Positions 16,225 to 24,612 of a DNA stretch of 64,000 bases are shown one piece after another. How positions within the stretch are numbered: position 1 is the stretch's first letter; each line of letters starts with the position of its first letter. The DNA comes from Bellilinea sp040754815. Lineage in GTDB: Bacteria > Chloroflexota > Anaerolineae > Anaerolineales > Anaerolineaceae. The DNA lies in NCBI GenBank assembly GCA_040754815.1, contig JBFMBX010000002.1, forward strand, positions 434,001-498,000. The letters run 5' to 3'. The translations under genes were made by a program, and so were the position numbers. The notes beneath the pieces are model-generated. The model worked only from the letters and a program-made list of their open reading frames with translations. It did no database searches and was not told the DNA's origin.

Positions 16225-18012
16225 ATGTGCGGAATTTTTGGCATCGTAACTGAAAAAGAGCAGCCACTTGGCCCGATTTTGATTGAAGCCGCCCGCCGGC
16301 TGACCTACCGTGGCTACGACTCGGTGGGTGCGGCCACCATCTCCGGCAGCCGCATTGATTTACGCAAGGATGTCGGCAAAGTGGATGAAGTGGCCCAAAA
16401 ATACAATTTCGCCGAAATGATCGGCAGCCGCGGCATCACCCAGTTACGCTGGGCAACCTTCGGCGCACCATCCCAACTCAACGCTCAGCCGCACCTCGAT
16501 TCGGATGGCGATCTGGTCGGCGCCCACAACGGCAATGTGGTCAATAATGTGGAACTGCGCCAGCAGTTCATGGCAGAAGGCATGACGGTTCGCTCGCACA
16601 ACGATGGTGAGTCGTGTGTTCATGCAGTCGAACGCTATATTGACCGCGGTTGTGATTTCATCGAGGCCATTCGCCGCGCCTATCAGGATTTACAGGGCGA
16701 TTACGCCTACGTCATCGGACGTATCAATGATGACAAATTGTATGCCATCAAAAAAGGGAGCGGTCTGGTTGTAGGCATCGGCGAAGGCTTTACCTGCGTT
16801 TCCTCGGATCTGCCCTCCATCCTGCCCCTCACCCGCAAAATCCTGCGCATTCAAGATGGCGAAATCATCACCCTGTGGGCAGACCGAGTCGAATTGCGCT
16901 CTGTAGCCGACGGTCGGTTAATCGAACGGCAACCCGAACTGGTAACCGAGACCATGGAAACCGTCCAGAAAGGCGGTTACGCCCACTTCATGCTGAAAGA
17001 AATTCACGAACAACCGCAGGTTGCCCGCGAGGTTCTGCACATGCTGGCGGGCAGCGCGGAAGTGGAGCAGGTGCTGGATGCCATCCGCAACGCCCGTCAG
17101 GTGTACTTTATCGGCTGCGGCACAAGTTACCACGCCTGTCTGGCAGGTTCGGTTTATTTCGCTCAACTGGCCGGCAGGGCGGTCATTCCGGTGCTTGCCC
17201 CTCAATTCATTCCGCAATACCTCCCGGCAGTCAACCAGCAGGATGTGGGTATTTTCGTCAGCCAGTCGGGAGAAACCAAAGATGTGTTGAATGCCCTGCA
17301 AGCCGCCGAAGCCCGCGGCATGACCTGCCTCGGGCTGGCCAATGTGATCGGCTCGACCCTCACCAAAGCAACCGCCAGCTGGCTGCCCCTCTGCTGCGGC
17401 TACGAAATCAGCGTACCGGCCACCAAGACCTTTACCAATCAGGTGGTTACTTTCTTATATCTGGCTTATCGTCTTGCCGGTAAAGATACCCGTCCTCTGG
17501 AACAGATTCCAGCGCTGATGGAAGAAACACTGGCCATGACCGAAGCCCAGATTCAAGCCATAACGCCGGACATCAACCGCTGGAACGACCTGTATTGTCT
17601 GGGTTACGGCGCCACCTACCCAATGGCGCTCGAAGGGGCGCTCAAACTCAAGGAAATTACCTACGCTCATTGCGAAGGCATGTTATCCACCGAGTTCAAG
17701 CACGGCCCGCTTTCTGCGGTGACAGAGGGTTTTCCGGTGCTCTTTGTCGCCGGGCCGGATGATGTGCCTTTGATTGTCAGCGGTATCAACGAAGTTACCT
17801 GCCGCGGCGGACGTGCCGTTGCCATTGGACAGGAAGATGTCCGCCTGCGCGCCAACGCCAGCGATGTGATCACCCTGCCGGCAGCCACCTCCGAAATCTC
17901 GTCCCTGCTCAGTGTTCTTCCCTTGCAAATGCTGGCCTATCAGATGTCGGTTGCCCGTGGCTATGATCCTGATTTTCCGCGTAACCTGAGCAAAACGCTG
18001 ACGGTGGACTGA
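16225..18012 (+). CDS. glmS: Glutamine--fructose-6-phosphate aminotransferase (GlmS), variant glutaminase domain
   Basis: A 595-residue enzyme making glucosamine-6-phosphate for cell-wall precursors. The N-terminal class II glutaminase starts with catalytic Cys2 (CGIFGIV), then RLTYRGYDSVG. Two SIS isomerase domains follow: GCGTSYHACLAG, SQSGETKDVLNAL, EGMLSTEFKHGPLS and the C-terminal RNLSKTLTVD, all GlmS-like. The glutaminase is unusual: the TRWATHG block reads LRWATFG (74-80) and NAHPH reads NAQPH (86-90), closer to PurF or GltB. AHNGNVVNN (100-108) keeps the oxyanion Asn/Gly. The length matches GlmS. ATG 16225 is preceded by AAAGGA. No glmS ribozyme is seen upstream. Confidence 0.88.
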   Translation: MCGIFGIVTEKEQPLGPILIEAARRLTYRGYDSVGAATISGSRIDLRKDVGKVDEVAQKYNFAEMIGSRGITQLRWATFGAPSQLNAQPHLDSDGDLVGAHNGNVVNNVELRQQFMAEGMTVRSHNDGESCVHAVERYIDRGCDFIEAIRRAYQDLQGDYAYVIGRINDDKLYAIKKGSGLVVGIGEGFTCVSSDLPSILPLTRKILRIQDGEIITLWADRVELRSVADGRLIERQPELVTETMETVQKGGYAHFMLKEIHEQPQVAREVLHMLAGSAEVEQVLDAIRNARQVYFIGCGTSYHACLAGSVYFAQLAGRAVIPVLAPQFIPQYLPAVNQQDVGIFVSQSGETKDVLNALQAAEARGMTCLGLANVIGSTLTKATASWLPLCCGYEISVPATKTFTNQVVTFLYLAYRLAGKDTRPLEQIPALMEETLAMTEAQIQAITPDINRWNDLYCLGYGATYPMALEGALKLKEITYAHCEGMLSTEFKHGPLSAVTEGFPVLFVAGPDDVPLIVSGINEVTCRGGRAVAIGQEDVRLRANASDVITLPAATSEISSLLSVLPLQMLAYQMSVARGYDPDFPRNLSKTLTVD

Positions 18013-18027
18013 AAAGACAATCATCTT

Positions 18028-18059
18028 TCAAGCGGGTTTGATGACATTTGTCCGCTTGA
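18028..18059. terminator. Inverted repeat after glmS, overlapping the arsR -35 box
   Basis: TCAAGCGG (18028-18035) and CCGCTTGA (18052-18059) form an 8-bp stem with a 16-base loop. It could be the glmS terminator, although there is no T run. Its right arm shares bases with the TTGACA of the next promoter, so it could instead be an operator. Confidence 0.4.
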
Positions 18060-18083
18060 CATTCCGGTTGGATGTTTTACAAT
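18056..18083 (+). promoter_or_regulatory. arsR promoter
   Basis: TTGACA at 18056-18061, a 16-base spacer and TACAAT at 18078-18083, a good sigma70-type promoter. The predicted transcript start near 18090 falls inside the palindrome described next. Confidence 0.75.
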
Positions 18084-18085
18084 TA

Positions 18086-18103
18086 CATTCAAGGAATTGA
18101 ATG
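18086..18103. promoter_or_regulatory. Probable ArsR autoregulatory operator
   Basis: A perfect dyad, CATTCAA-GGAA-TTGAATG, overlaps the predicted transcript start and the ribosome site of arsR. Its place and form fit repression by the encoded ArsR/SmtB-family protein. Confidence 0.65.
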
Positions 18104-18105
18104 TC

Positions 18106-18513
18106 ATGATGAACAACCCCGTTGAACGTTTTGAGTCCCCTGCTCAATTGTTTAAAGCCCTTGCCCACCCGGCTCGTCTGGCAATATTAACTGTGCTGGG
18201 CAAGGGAGAAGAATGTGTCTGCCATCTCGAAGCCGTGCTCGGTTTTCGTCAGGCTTACCTCTCTCAACAGCTGGCCGTGCTGCGTGAAGCGGGCATCATT
18301 CAGGACCGTCGCCAAGGATGGAACATTTACTATCGGATTGTGCGAGAGGATGTTCTGGATATTTTGAACACTGTTTACTCTTCACTGCCAGATCAGGCGC
18401 AACAGACGGAAGGGGCTGAACCACATGAATGCGACTGCCCCAAATGCAAACGGAAATCCTCAATCGAAGCGGGCACGAGCAGTTTTGTTATGAAAAACCT
18501 GTACTCATATTGA
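18106..18513 (+). CDS. ArsR/SmtB-family metal-responsive repressor
   Basis: A 135-residue winged-helix repressor. The core is LFKALAHPARLAILTVL, then GEECVCHLEAVLG (the helix-3 metal-sensing position, with a Cys-x-Cys pair as in ArsR/CadC-type sensors), the recognition helix FRQAYLSQQLAVLREAGII and the wing DRRQGWNIYYRI. A Cys-rich tail, ECDCPKCKR, adds more thiolate ligands. It probably releases DNA on binding a soft metal(loid). ATG 18106 (or 18109) is preferred over an upstream TTG because AAGGA lies 10 bases upstream. The operator overlaps the start region. The downstream permease is the likely target. Confidence 0.88.
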   Translation: MMNNPVERFESPAQLFKALAHPARLAILTVLGKGEECVCHLEAVLGFRQAYLSQQLAVLREAGIIQDRRQGWNIYYRIVREDVLDILNTVYSSLPDQAQQTEGAEPHECDCPKCKRKSSIEAGTSSFVMKNLYSY

Positions 18514-18602
18514 CGAATTTCAGGCCGGCATCAGCCCGTGCCTTTTTTATGTGCAGGTAACATTCAAAATTTTGCATACAAAAAGGAATTGCCGACAGGA
18601 TT

Positions 18603-19934
18603 ATGGACTCGATACTCAACACGATTTCATCCCTGCTTTTTGCCGGTTTGAGCAGTCTGCTGGATTATCTTGCGGCTCATGTATTGCTCTGCCTTGTTCC
18701 CGCTTTCATCATTGCCGGTTACATGAGTTCGATGATCCCCAAAGAGGCCATCACCCGTTACCTCGGACCAAAAGCCTCGAAATGGATCAGTTATCCGGCA
18801 TCGGCTTTTGGCGGGTTTATTCTGGCGGTTTGTTCCTGCACCATACTGCCACTGTTTGCCGGCATCTGGAAGCGCGGCGCGGGTTTGGGGCCGGCAATTA
18901 CCTTCCTGTTCGTTGGCCCGGCGATAAACATTCTCGCCATCACCTACACCGGCACCGCCATCGGTTTTGATGTGGCCATTGCGCGCCTTATTCTCTCTAT
19001 CTCCTTTGGCATCCTCATCGGTCTGGTAATGGCGTGGATTTTCCGCAAAGAAGAAGCCGCTCGAACCGTGCAAATGAACGAAGCCGGCATGTTCGATCAG
19101 GTGGTTCAAGTCAAACCGGCAGTCTGGGTGGTCTTTATCCTGCTCGTAGCCGTGCTGATCATTGGGACGCTGCAGATCGATCTACTGACGAAGGTCTATG
19201 CCGAAATCAAACTGCCTTATAATGTCACGCCGCCATTACGGGAGAGTTTGCAAGCCGTGAACCTGACCTTACAGGGCTTGCTGCTGATCGTCCTTCTCGT
19301 ATTTATCGGTCTGGCAGCCTGGAAAGGATTTGAAAATATCTTTTCCGGCTTCAACCGCTGGACTTACGCCGCTATCGGGCTGATTGCCGTGACCATTTTA
19401 GTCGCAGCCCCCAGGGAAGAAACCGGTTCGGTCATCATTGGCCTGAACGGCCGCTTTATCGGCGAGGTGATCGTCCTTACCGCGCTGGGATGGGTAGCGG
19501 CACGTTCGTTCACGGGAGATGAATTAAGCGGCTGGATCTGGGAAACGTGGAAATTCGTCAAGCAAATCTTCCCGTTGTTGATTGTGGGTGTTTTCCTTGC
19601 CGGTATTGCCAGACAAATCATACCGCCAGCGTGGGTGCAAGCCATCGCCGGCCGAAATACCCTGCTTGCCAATCTGGTAGGCGTGTTATTCGGGGTGTTC
19701 ATGTACTTCCCTACGCTGGTGGAGGTGCCGGTTGCCAGAATGTTCCTCGATTTGGGCATGGCCCGCGGCCCCTTGCTGGCTTACCTGCTGGCCGACCCGG
19801 AACTTTCCCTGCAATCCATTCTGGTGCTTGGCGGCGTGATGGGTAAGAAGAAAACCGCAATATATGTTTCACTGGTAGCCATTTTGAGTATGACCGCCGG
19901 TTACCTTTTCGGAATTTTCCTGACGGCGATTTAA
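18603..19934 (+). CDS. ArsP/DUF318-family permease
   Basis: A 443-residue polytopic membrane protein with about ten hydrophobic segments in two halves. The family signature is seen in both: AVCSCTILPLFAGIWKRGAGLGPAITFLFVGPAINI in the first and FGVFMYFPTLVEVPVARMFLDLGMARGPLLAYLL in the second. Family members include ArsP, which exports trivalent organoarsenicals. Many bacterial members sit with an ArsR repressor and a tiny thioredoxin-like protein. Here ArsR is immediately upstream, while the matching thioredoxin-like gene is 17 kb away at 36590. A role in metalloid or thiol-reactive compound efflux is inferred from context. A hairpin follows the stop. Confidence 0.82.
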   Translation: MDSILNTISSLLFAGLSSLLDYLAAHVLLCLVPAFIIAGYMSSMIPKEAITRYLGPKASKWISYPASAFGGFILAVCSCTILPLFAGIWKRGAGLGPAITFLFVGPAINILAITYTGTAIGFDVAIARLILSISFGILIGLVMAWIFRKEEAARTVQMNEAGMFDQVVQVKPAVWVVFILLVAVLIIGTLQIDLLTKVYAEIKLPYNVTPPLRESLQAVNLTLQGLLLIVLLVFIGLAAWKGFENIFSGFNRWTYAAIGLIAVTILVAAPREETGSVIIGLNGRFIGEVIVLTALGWVAARSFTGDELSGWIWETWKFVKQIFPLLIVGVFLAGIARQIIPPAWVQAIAGRNTLLANLVGVLFGVFMYFPTLVEVPVARMFLDLGMARGPLLAYLLADPELSLQSILVLGGVMGKKKTAIYVSLVAILSMTAGYLFGIFLTAI

Positions 19935-19942
19935 GGGTAAGT

Positions 19943-19988
19943 GTATAAATAAGGGGCAATCCCTGTGATGGGGTTGCCCCGCTTATAC
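19943..19988. terminator. Bidirectional terminator between the permease and DUF4180 genes
   Basis: GTATAA...GGGGCAA-T-CCC (19943-19963) pairs with GGG-G-TTGCCCC...TTATAC (19970-19988), a long stem between convergent genes. Confidence 0.75.
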
Positions 19989-20000
19989 AAAACACCACGT

Positions 20001-20360
20001 TTAGCCGAAAATTTTTGCTAAGGCTGTCTCTCGGTCCGGCACAAAGAATACATCCTTGCCGCGATTGCTTTCGCGGATAAATGCCTGCAAACTTTTGCTG
20101 GTGTATTTCTCGAATTGACCGACCACCGCCATTTTGACTCTGTAATTGGAAAACTTCAACAAAATTTCACCCGCCACTCCGCTCCGCAAGTCAAAAAAAT
20201 CCGGCGCTAAATTTTCTTCCTTCAAAATGACACCACTTGCCTCGTAATAACCCGCTTCCGCAATCAGGTCGAGAGCGTCCTGCGGGGTGGTAATAACAAA
20301 ATCGGCGGAGATAACTTCCGCAATGCGTTGATTGTTTTTTTCGATGATTTTCAATTCCAT
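20001..20360 (-). CDS. DUF4180 domain protein
   Basis: A 119-residue single-domain cytoplasmic protein that matches DUF4180 over its full length: QRIAEVISADFVITTPQDALDLIAEAGY, then PDFFDLRSGVAGEILLKFSNYRVKMAVVG and the closing FFVPDRETALAKIFG. The family has a STAS-like alternation of strands and helices. Its role is unknown. The start at 20360 has GAGGAAAAA upstream. It is convergent with the permease gene and has no clear operon partner. Confidence 0.85.
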   Translation of the reverse strand: MELKIIEKNNQRIAEVISADFVITTPQDALDLIAEAGYYEASGVILKEENLAPDFFDLRSGVAGEILLKFSNYRVKMAVVGQFEKYTSKSLQAFIRESNRGKDVFFVPDRETALAKIFG

Positions 20361-20463
20361 TTTTTCCTCATCTAAACGAACAAAGATTGTATAGTTATCC
20401 GTTGATCCACACAGTAACTTCCGGTTAAGAAATCCACCCCGTCAACCAATGGGCCGTTTCGGT

Positions 20464-21357
20464 TCAACCTGGGGGTATTTCCCTTTTGTAGCCAATCCGC
20501 ATACCCAGCGTAATCACCAGCGCCGGGAAGAAGCCGATCAGAACGGCCAGCGGGATCGGCATTGGCGAAAGGAAAATGAACTGATAAACCAAAGGTACTA
20601 CCGTATCAATAAGCCAGAAAAGAAGGAAAACCTGCCACAGCACAATTTTACGGTTCATCCACCATCGGGAAACAACGATGATGAAAATTACATTGAACAC
20701 AAGAGCAACCACAAACATGATCTGGGTCTTCCAATCGGCGGCCGCCGATTCCATGTCAATATTCACTCTGGCAAGAACCGCACTGAGAATGCTGCCGACC
20801 GCATACCCCATATAGGCAAAACAAGCCAGCATCACCGCCTTCAAAATATCGGCCGGCAAAGCACTTACCTTGCGGGGCTGGCCCGCCTGGAAGCGCCTTT
20901 TTTCCCACCATACCAGCACAATTGAGAAAGTCAACGTCTGCAATAAAATTTCCGGCAAACCGAGCAGGTGATACCACAGTGGTAATCTGGAGTAAATCAC
21001 TCCCTCCAGCGAGGAAGGCGCAGCTGCCGGTGTGCCCAGAATGCCGAACATCACAAATAAACCCCACAAGATGAGCCAGCCGCGCTTGCTTTCCACAATG
21101 GTTTTACGGAGTGGCCATAAACCAACCGCAAAAAGAAGCGCCCTGACCGGCTGGAGAATCGGTCCTAAAAAAACCGATGTAGAGCCCATGGGGCGCATAA
21201 AATCGCGGATGATTTCCTGCTGAAAGATGTTGCCGTAATCAAACACGTTTGACATGATCAGGCCAAACAAGAAGTAAGTAACCGTATGAACAACAATGAC
21301 CTTTCCCGAAAAGGCCAGAAACTGTTTAAAATGGTTTTCTTCTGCGGCTTGTTTCAT
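20464..21357 (-). CDS. Polytopic membrane protein of unknown function
   Basis: A 297-residue integral membrane protein with about seven or eight hydrophobic helices and Arg/Lys-rich short loops (WPLRKTIVESKRG, WWEKRRFQ, RWWMNRK). No transporter signature or enzyme motif is seen, and I do not recognise the family. ATG 21357 is chosen because GGGGAGGAAAG lies directly upstream. The longer frame to 21495 begins with an unlikely basic stretch. A TATAAT-like -10 is present on this strand at 21440-21445. Confidence 0.65.
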   Translation of the reverse strand: MKQAAEENHFKQFLAFSGKVIVVHTVTYFLFGLIMSNVFDYGNIFQQEIIRDFMRPMGSTSVFLGPILQPVRALLFAVGLWPLRKTIVESKRGWLILWGLFVMFGILGTPAAAPSSLEGVIYSRLPLWYHLLGLPEILLQTLTFSIVLVWWEKRRFQAGQPRKVSALPADILKAVMLACFAYMGYAVGSILSAVLARVNIDMESAAADWKTQIMFVVALVFNVIFIIVVSRWWMNRKIVLWQVFLLFWLIDTVVPLVYQFIFLSPMPIPLAVLIGFFPALVITLGMRIGYKREIPPG

Positions 21358-21892
21358 TTCTTTCCTCCCCAAGGTAAAAAAACGAAAAAAATTTCTCCTT
21401 TCATCACCCAAAGCAGCAGCTTCGGTCACCGGGGAGGAGATTATAAGCCATGTCTTAAAAACCGCCCCTCGGAGATAATCCCCTGTACCGGTCAAAGGTA
21501 TTCAATTTGTTTTCATTACTATAACATAATCCGGTGGGCTTGAAAATCATCTTGAGAAAATAGGCGGTTCCGCTTCAAAAAGAACTGCCTCTAAACTCGA
21601 ATGGAAACCCATAACAAATGACTGAAAACCGGCTGAAGAAAGTGACTGAACTTATGTTCCGGCTGAATTTGAAGGATGTCGGATCGGGAACGGGTATGTT
21701 TTATAATAGAATCACAGCGTGCCGGGGACGCCGACCCCGGCACGCTTTTTAAGGAGGAGAAGAAGAGAAGTCGCCCTTTTCGATTACAATAATACAGGAA
21801 ACTTTGTTCCACTGCTTGACGCAATACCTACGCTTGACCTACGCTAGCCTTACAAGCACTTAACGAAATCGGTTCGAATCGGAGAAAATTCC
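21358..21892. other. 535-base non-coding interval between divergent genes
   Basis: No convincing gene of 30 codons or more with an SD site is seen on either strand. It holds the minus-strand promoter region (TATAAT complement at 21440-21445), poly-T stretches of the minus leader, and on the plus strand the promoter-hairpin element at 21702-21750. The remainder, up to the ABC gene at 21893, shows nothing I can name. Confidence 0.5.
21702..21750 (+). terminator. -10 box followed directly by a strong intrinsic terminator
   Basis: TATAAT at 21702-21707 is followed 11 bases later by GCGTGCCGGGG (21718-21728) pairing with CCCCGGCACGC (21735-21745), then TTTTT. Transcription from this -10 would make an RNA of only about 35 nt unless the hairpin is bypassed. 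No gene upstream on this strand needs a terminator here, since the nearest plus-strand gene ended at 19934. Confidence 0.6.
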
Positions 21893-22912
21893 ATGAGTCA
21901 ACCTCTGGCAGTCAAAACAGAAAACCTCGGGCGTATCTACAAAATCCGCAATAACCGAAAGGAAAAACAGCGCGAACTGGTCGCTCTGGAAAATGTCAAC
22001 CTTGAAATTCGCGAAGGCGAATTGTTTGGTCTGCTCGGGCCGAACGGTGCCGGCAAGACCACGCTGATTAAAATCCTCACCACCCTACTTTCACCGACCA
22101 GCGGCAGAGCGTGGGTAGCGGGGCTGGATGTCACTCAACAACCGGGCGAGGTGCGCAAACGCATCAACATGGTTTCCGGCGGCGAGACTTCCGGCTACGG
22201 CCTGCTGACCGTGCGGGAAAATTTATGGATGTTTGCTCAGTTCTACGGCATTCCCAGCGCCGAAGCCAACCGCCGCATCAAAACTCTGGCGGAAATTCTT
22301 GGCATAACCGACCGCCTCAACACCAAATCCTCCGATCTTTCCACCGGTTTGCGCCAGAAAATGAATATCATCCGCGGCTTCCTCACAGATCCGGAAGTGC
22401 TCTTCCTCGATGAACCCACCCTCGGTCTGGATGTCGGCGCATCGCGGGATGTGCGTTCCTTCATCCGCCGCTGGATGGATGAAAATCCGCACCGCACCCT
22501 GCTGCTCACCACCCACTACATGGTGGAAGCGGAAGAACTCTGCGACCGTGTGGCCATCATCAATCAGGGTCGGGTACTGGCCTGCGATACGCCCGCCCGG
22601 CTCAAACAAAACCTGCGGCACGAAATTTTCTTTCAAGTGTGGGTGGCCGCTTCCCAATTGCTGGATGAATACCCCTTCCTTCAGATAAAAGGACTGCAAC
22701 ACTTCCACCAGTTCCCGGAGGAAGACTCATTGCGGTTGGAAATCACGCTGGATGAAGAAGCCGTACTTTCCGAAGTCATCCATGAACTCGCCGCCCAGTC
22801 GGCTCGCATTTTACGGCTGGAAAAACGCGAACCCACGCTGGAAGATGTCTTCGTTCAACTGGTTGGCCAGCGCATGGAGGAGGTGGAACATGTCTCTGTA
22901 CCGGCCGATTGA
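21893..22912 (+). CDS. ABC-2 exporter ATP-binding subunit (DrrA/NodI-like)
   Basis: A 339-residue ATPase of an ABC-2 type exporter. Motifs are Walker A GPNGAGKTT, signature LSTGLRQKMNI, Walker B VLFLDEPTLGLD and the switch His in LLTTHYMVEAEELCDRVAII. The C-terminal 80 residues are the DrrA/NatA-type extension that ends in TLEDVFVQLVGQ. It powers the two permeases encoded immediately downstream. The substrate is unknown; relatives export antibiotics, polysaccharide or lipid. Its last 23 bases overlap the next gene, which suggests coupling. Confidence 0.92.
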   Translation: MSQPLAVKTENLGRIYKIRNNRKEKQRELVALENVNLEIREGELFGLLGPNGAGKTTLIKILTTLLSPTSGRAWVAGLDVTQQPGEVRKRINMVSGGETSGYGLLTVRENLWMFAQFYGIPSAEANRRIKTLAEILGITDRLNTKSSDLSTGLRQKMNIIRGFLTDPEVLFLDEPTLGLDVGASRDVRSFIRRWMDENPHRTLLLTTHYMVEAEELCDRVAIINQGRVLACDTPARLKQNLRHEIFFQVWVAASQLLDEYPFLQIKGLQHFHQFPEEDSLRLEITLDEEAVLSEVIHELAAQSARILRLEKREPTLEDVFVQLVGQRMEEVEHVSVPAD

Positions 22913-23735
22913 GCATAAACGCAGCGGTTGGCGGTTGTTTCTGATGACGGTCATCGGGCGCTCCTATCCGCGCGTGGTGGGTATGCAGCGCGAGCGTTCG
23001 TGGATGTTCTTCGATATATTCCTCCCGCTCCTCAGTGTTGCGGCTTATGTGTTCGTCTATCGCGCCATCGGCGCCCCGGAAGATTATGTCGGGTTTGTGG
23101 TCATCGGTGGGGCAATGACCGCCTTCTGGATGAATGTGCTGTGGAGCATGTCCAGCCAGTTGTACTGGGAAAAAGAGCAGGGAAATCTGGCCCTGTATAT
23201 CATCTCCCCTGCGCCGATGATGGCCATCCTGCTCGGCATGGCGGTGGGCGGCTTGTTTGCCACTCTGCTGCGCGCCATTGCCATCATCGCCGTCGGCAGC
23301 CTGATCTTCAATGTGAGTTATGCGGTTTCATCTTTCTGGCAGTTGATTGCCGTGTTTTCGCTCAGCATGGTCGCCCTCTACGGTCTGGGGATGATGAGTG
23401 CCTCCATTTTCCTCCTGCTCAGCCGCGAAGCGTGGCATCTGGCCAATTTAGCTCAGGAACCCATTTATCTGATTTCCGGCATGTACTTTCCGGTCAAGAA
23501 CCTTGGCTTTTGGGCGGCGGCTGCCGCTTCGGTCGTACCCCTCACGCTTGGGCTGGATGCCATGCGCCAGCTGGTCTTCGCCAGCGGCCCGACTCTGGGT
23601 TTTTTGAGTGTGGAAACCGAAATCCTGATTTTAATCATCCTTTCGGTGGTTTTCATCACCGCTGCTCGTTACCTGCTGGCTTATATTGAGCGTTTAGCCG
23701 TCCGCGAGGGTCGCCTGACCGAAAACCGCCGATGA
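22890..23735 (+). CDS. ABC-2 exporter permease 1
   Basis: A 281-residue permease with about six transmembrane helices and the ABC-2 layout. It opens MSLYRPIEHKRSGWRLF, then an amphipathic re-entry region and the WEKEQGNLALYIISPAPMMAILLG segment typical of DrrB/NodJ-like subunits. The ATG at 22890 has GGAGGAGG upstream and overlaps the ATPase gene by 23 bases. The longer frame from 22752 is out of phase with any sensible protein start. It forms a heterodimeric channel with the next gene product. Confidence 0.88.
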   Translation: MSLYRPIEHKRSGWRLFLMTVIGRSYPRVVGMQRERSWMFFDIFLPLLSVAAYVFVYRAIGAPEDYVGFVVIGGAMTAFWMNVLWSMSSQLYWEKEQGNLALYIISPAPMMAILLGMAVGGLFATLLRAIAIIAVGSLIFNVSYAVSSFWQLIAVFSLSMVALYGLGMMSASIFLLLSREAWHLANLAQEPIYLISGMYFPVKNLGFWAAAAASVVPLTLGLDAMRQLVFASGPTLGFLSVETEILILIILSVVFITAARYLLAYIERLAVREGRLTENRR

Positions 23736-23746
23736 AAGGTACTGCC

Positions 23747-24601
23747 ATGCAAAAATCCGTCAATTTACGCTCTTTCCTGACCGCTTCGTGGCTGGGCTGG
23801 CAAATCGAATCCAACTGGACGGATCCGTTTCTGTTTGCCACCTATTCCATCATCAAGCCAGTGGCTGGCGCGGCCATTCTGGTGTTGATGTATTCCATTG
23901 TCACACAGGGCAATTTCGATTCCCCTGTGTTTGCTTACCTCTACCTCGGCAATGCATTTTACCAGTACGTACCGGCTGTGCTTACCGGCGTTTCATGGAC
24001 GATTATTGACGACCGCGAGCACTACCGCACCCTTAAATACATCTACACCGCGCCGGTGAACATCCCCTTTTATCTGTTCGGGCGGGCGGTTGCCAAATTC
24101 ATTGTGGGCACTTTTGGGGTGGTCATCACCATCGCCGCCGGTGTTTTATTCCTCAATGTTTCGCTAGACTGGTCGCGTGTAAACTGGCCGCTCTTTCTGG
24201 CAGCACTTTTTCTCGGCATCATCATGCTGGCAGTCAGCGGCCTGATTCTGGCAGGCATCACCCTGATGACTGCCCGTCACACCTATTACATCGGAGATGT
24301 GGTGGCGGGCGGTTTGTTCCTCTTTACCGGGGCAATTTTTCCGCTGGAGGTTTTACCGGGCTGGCTGCGGCCGGTGGGTTATTTCCTGCCCATCACCTAC
24401 TGGCTGGAATTGATCCGCCGTTCGCTGGTTGGAGCAGTGGCTGAGGCATTTCCCACCTTTACAGTATTAAGCAATGGTGATTTACTGCTCATTCTGATTG
24501 GCTCCTCTCTCCTGTTTGGAATTGCCAGCATCTTTATCTTCCGCTATTGCGATCATCAGGCGCGTGAAAGAGGGTTGATTGACCAGACCACCAACTACTG
24601 A
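23747..24601 (+). CDS. ABC-2 exporter permease 2
   Basis: A 284-residue ABC-2 permease, paralogous to the preceding one. DDREHYRTLKYIYTAPVNIPFYLFGRA is the ABC-2 coupling region. About six helices follow, and the late GGLFLFTGAIFPLEVLPGWLRPVGYFLPITYWLELIRRSLVG is the family C-terminal signature. Two starts are possible: ATG 23732, overlapping the previous stop as ATGA, or ATG 23747 with AAAGG seven bases upstream; I prefer the latter. Three consecutive overlapping or closely spaced genes indicate one transcript. Confidence 0.87.
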   Translation: MQKSVNLRSFLTASWLGWQIESNWTDPFLFATYSIIKPVAGAAILVLMYSIVTQGNFDSPVFAYLYLGNAFYQYVPAVLTGVSWTIIDDREHYRTLKYIYTAPVNIPFYLFGRAVAKFIVGTFGVVITIAAGVLFLNVSLDWSRVNWPLFLAALFLGIIMLAVSGLILAGITLMTARHTYYIGDVVAGGLFLFTGAIFPLEVLPGWLRPVGYFLPITYWLELIRRSLVGAVAEAFPTFTVLSNGDLLLILIGSSLLFGIASIFIFRYCDHQARERGLIDQTTNY

Positions 24602-24612
24602 GGAGCAGCCTC

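Noticed and set aside
21866..21892. tRNA T-arm-like GGTTCGAATC
   Set aside because: The flanking bases do not pair as a T stem, and there is no acceptor, D or anticodon arm upstream.
22752..22889. Extended N-terminus for the ABC-2 permease
   Set aside because: The extension lies in another frame of the ATPase gene and encodes Trp/Asn/Ser-rich non-protein-like sequence; ATG 22890 has a strong SD.
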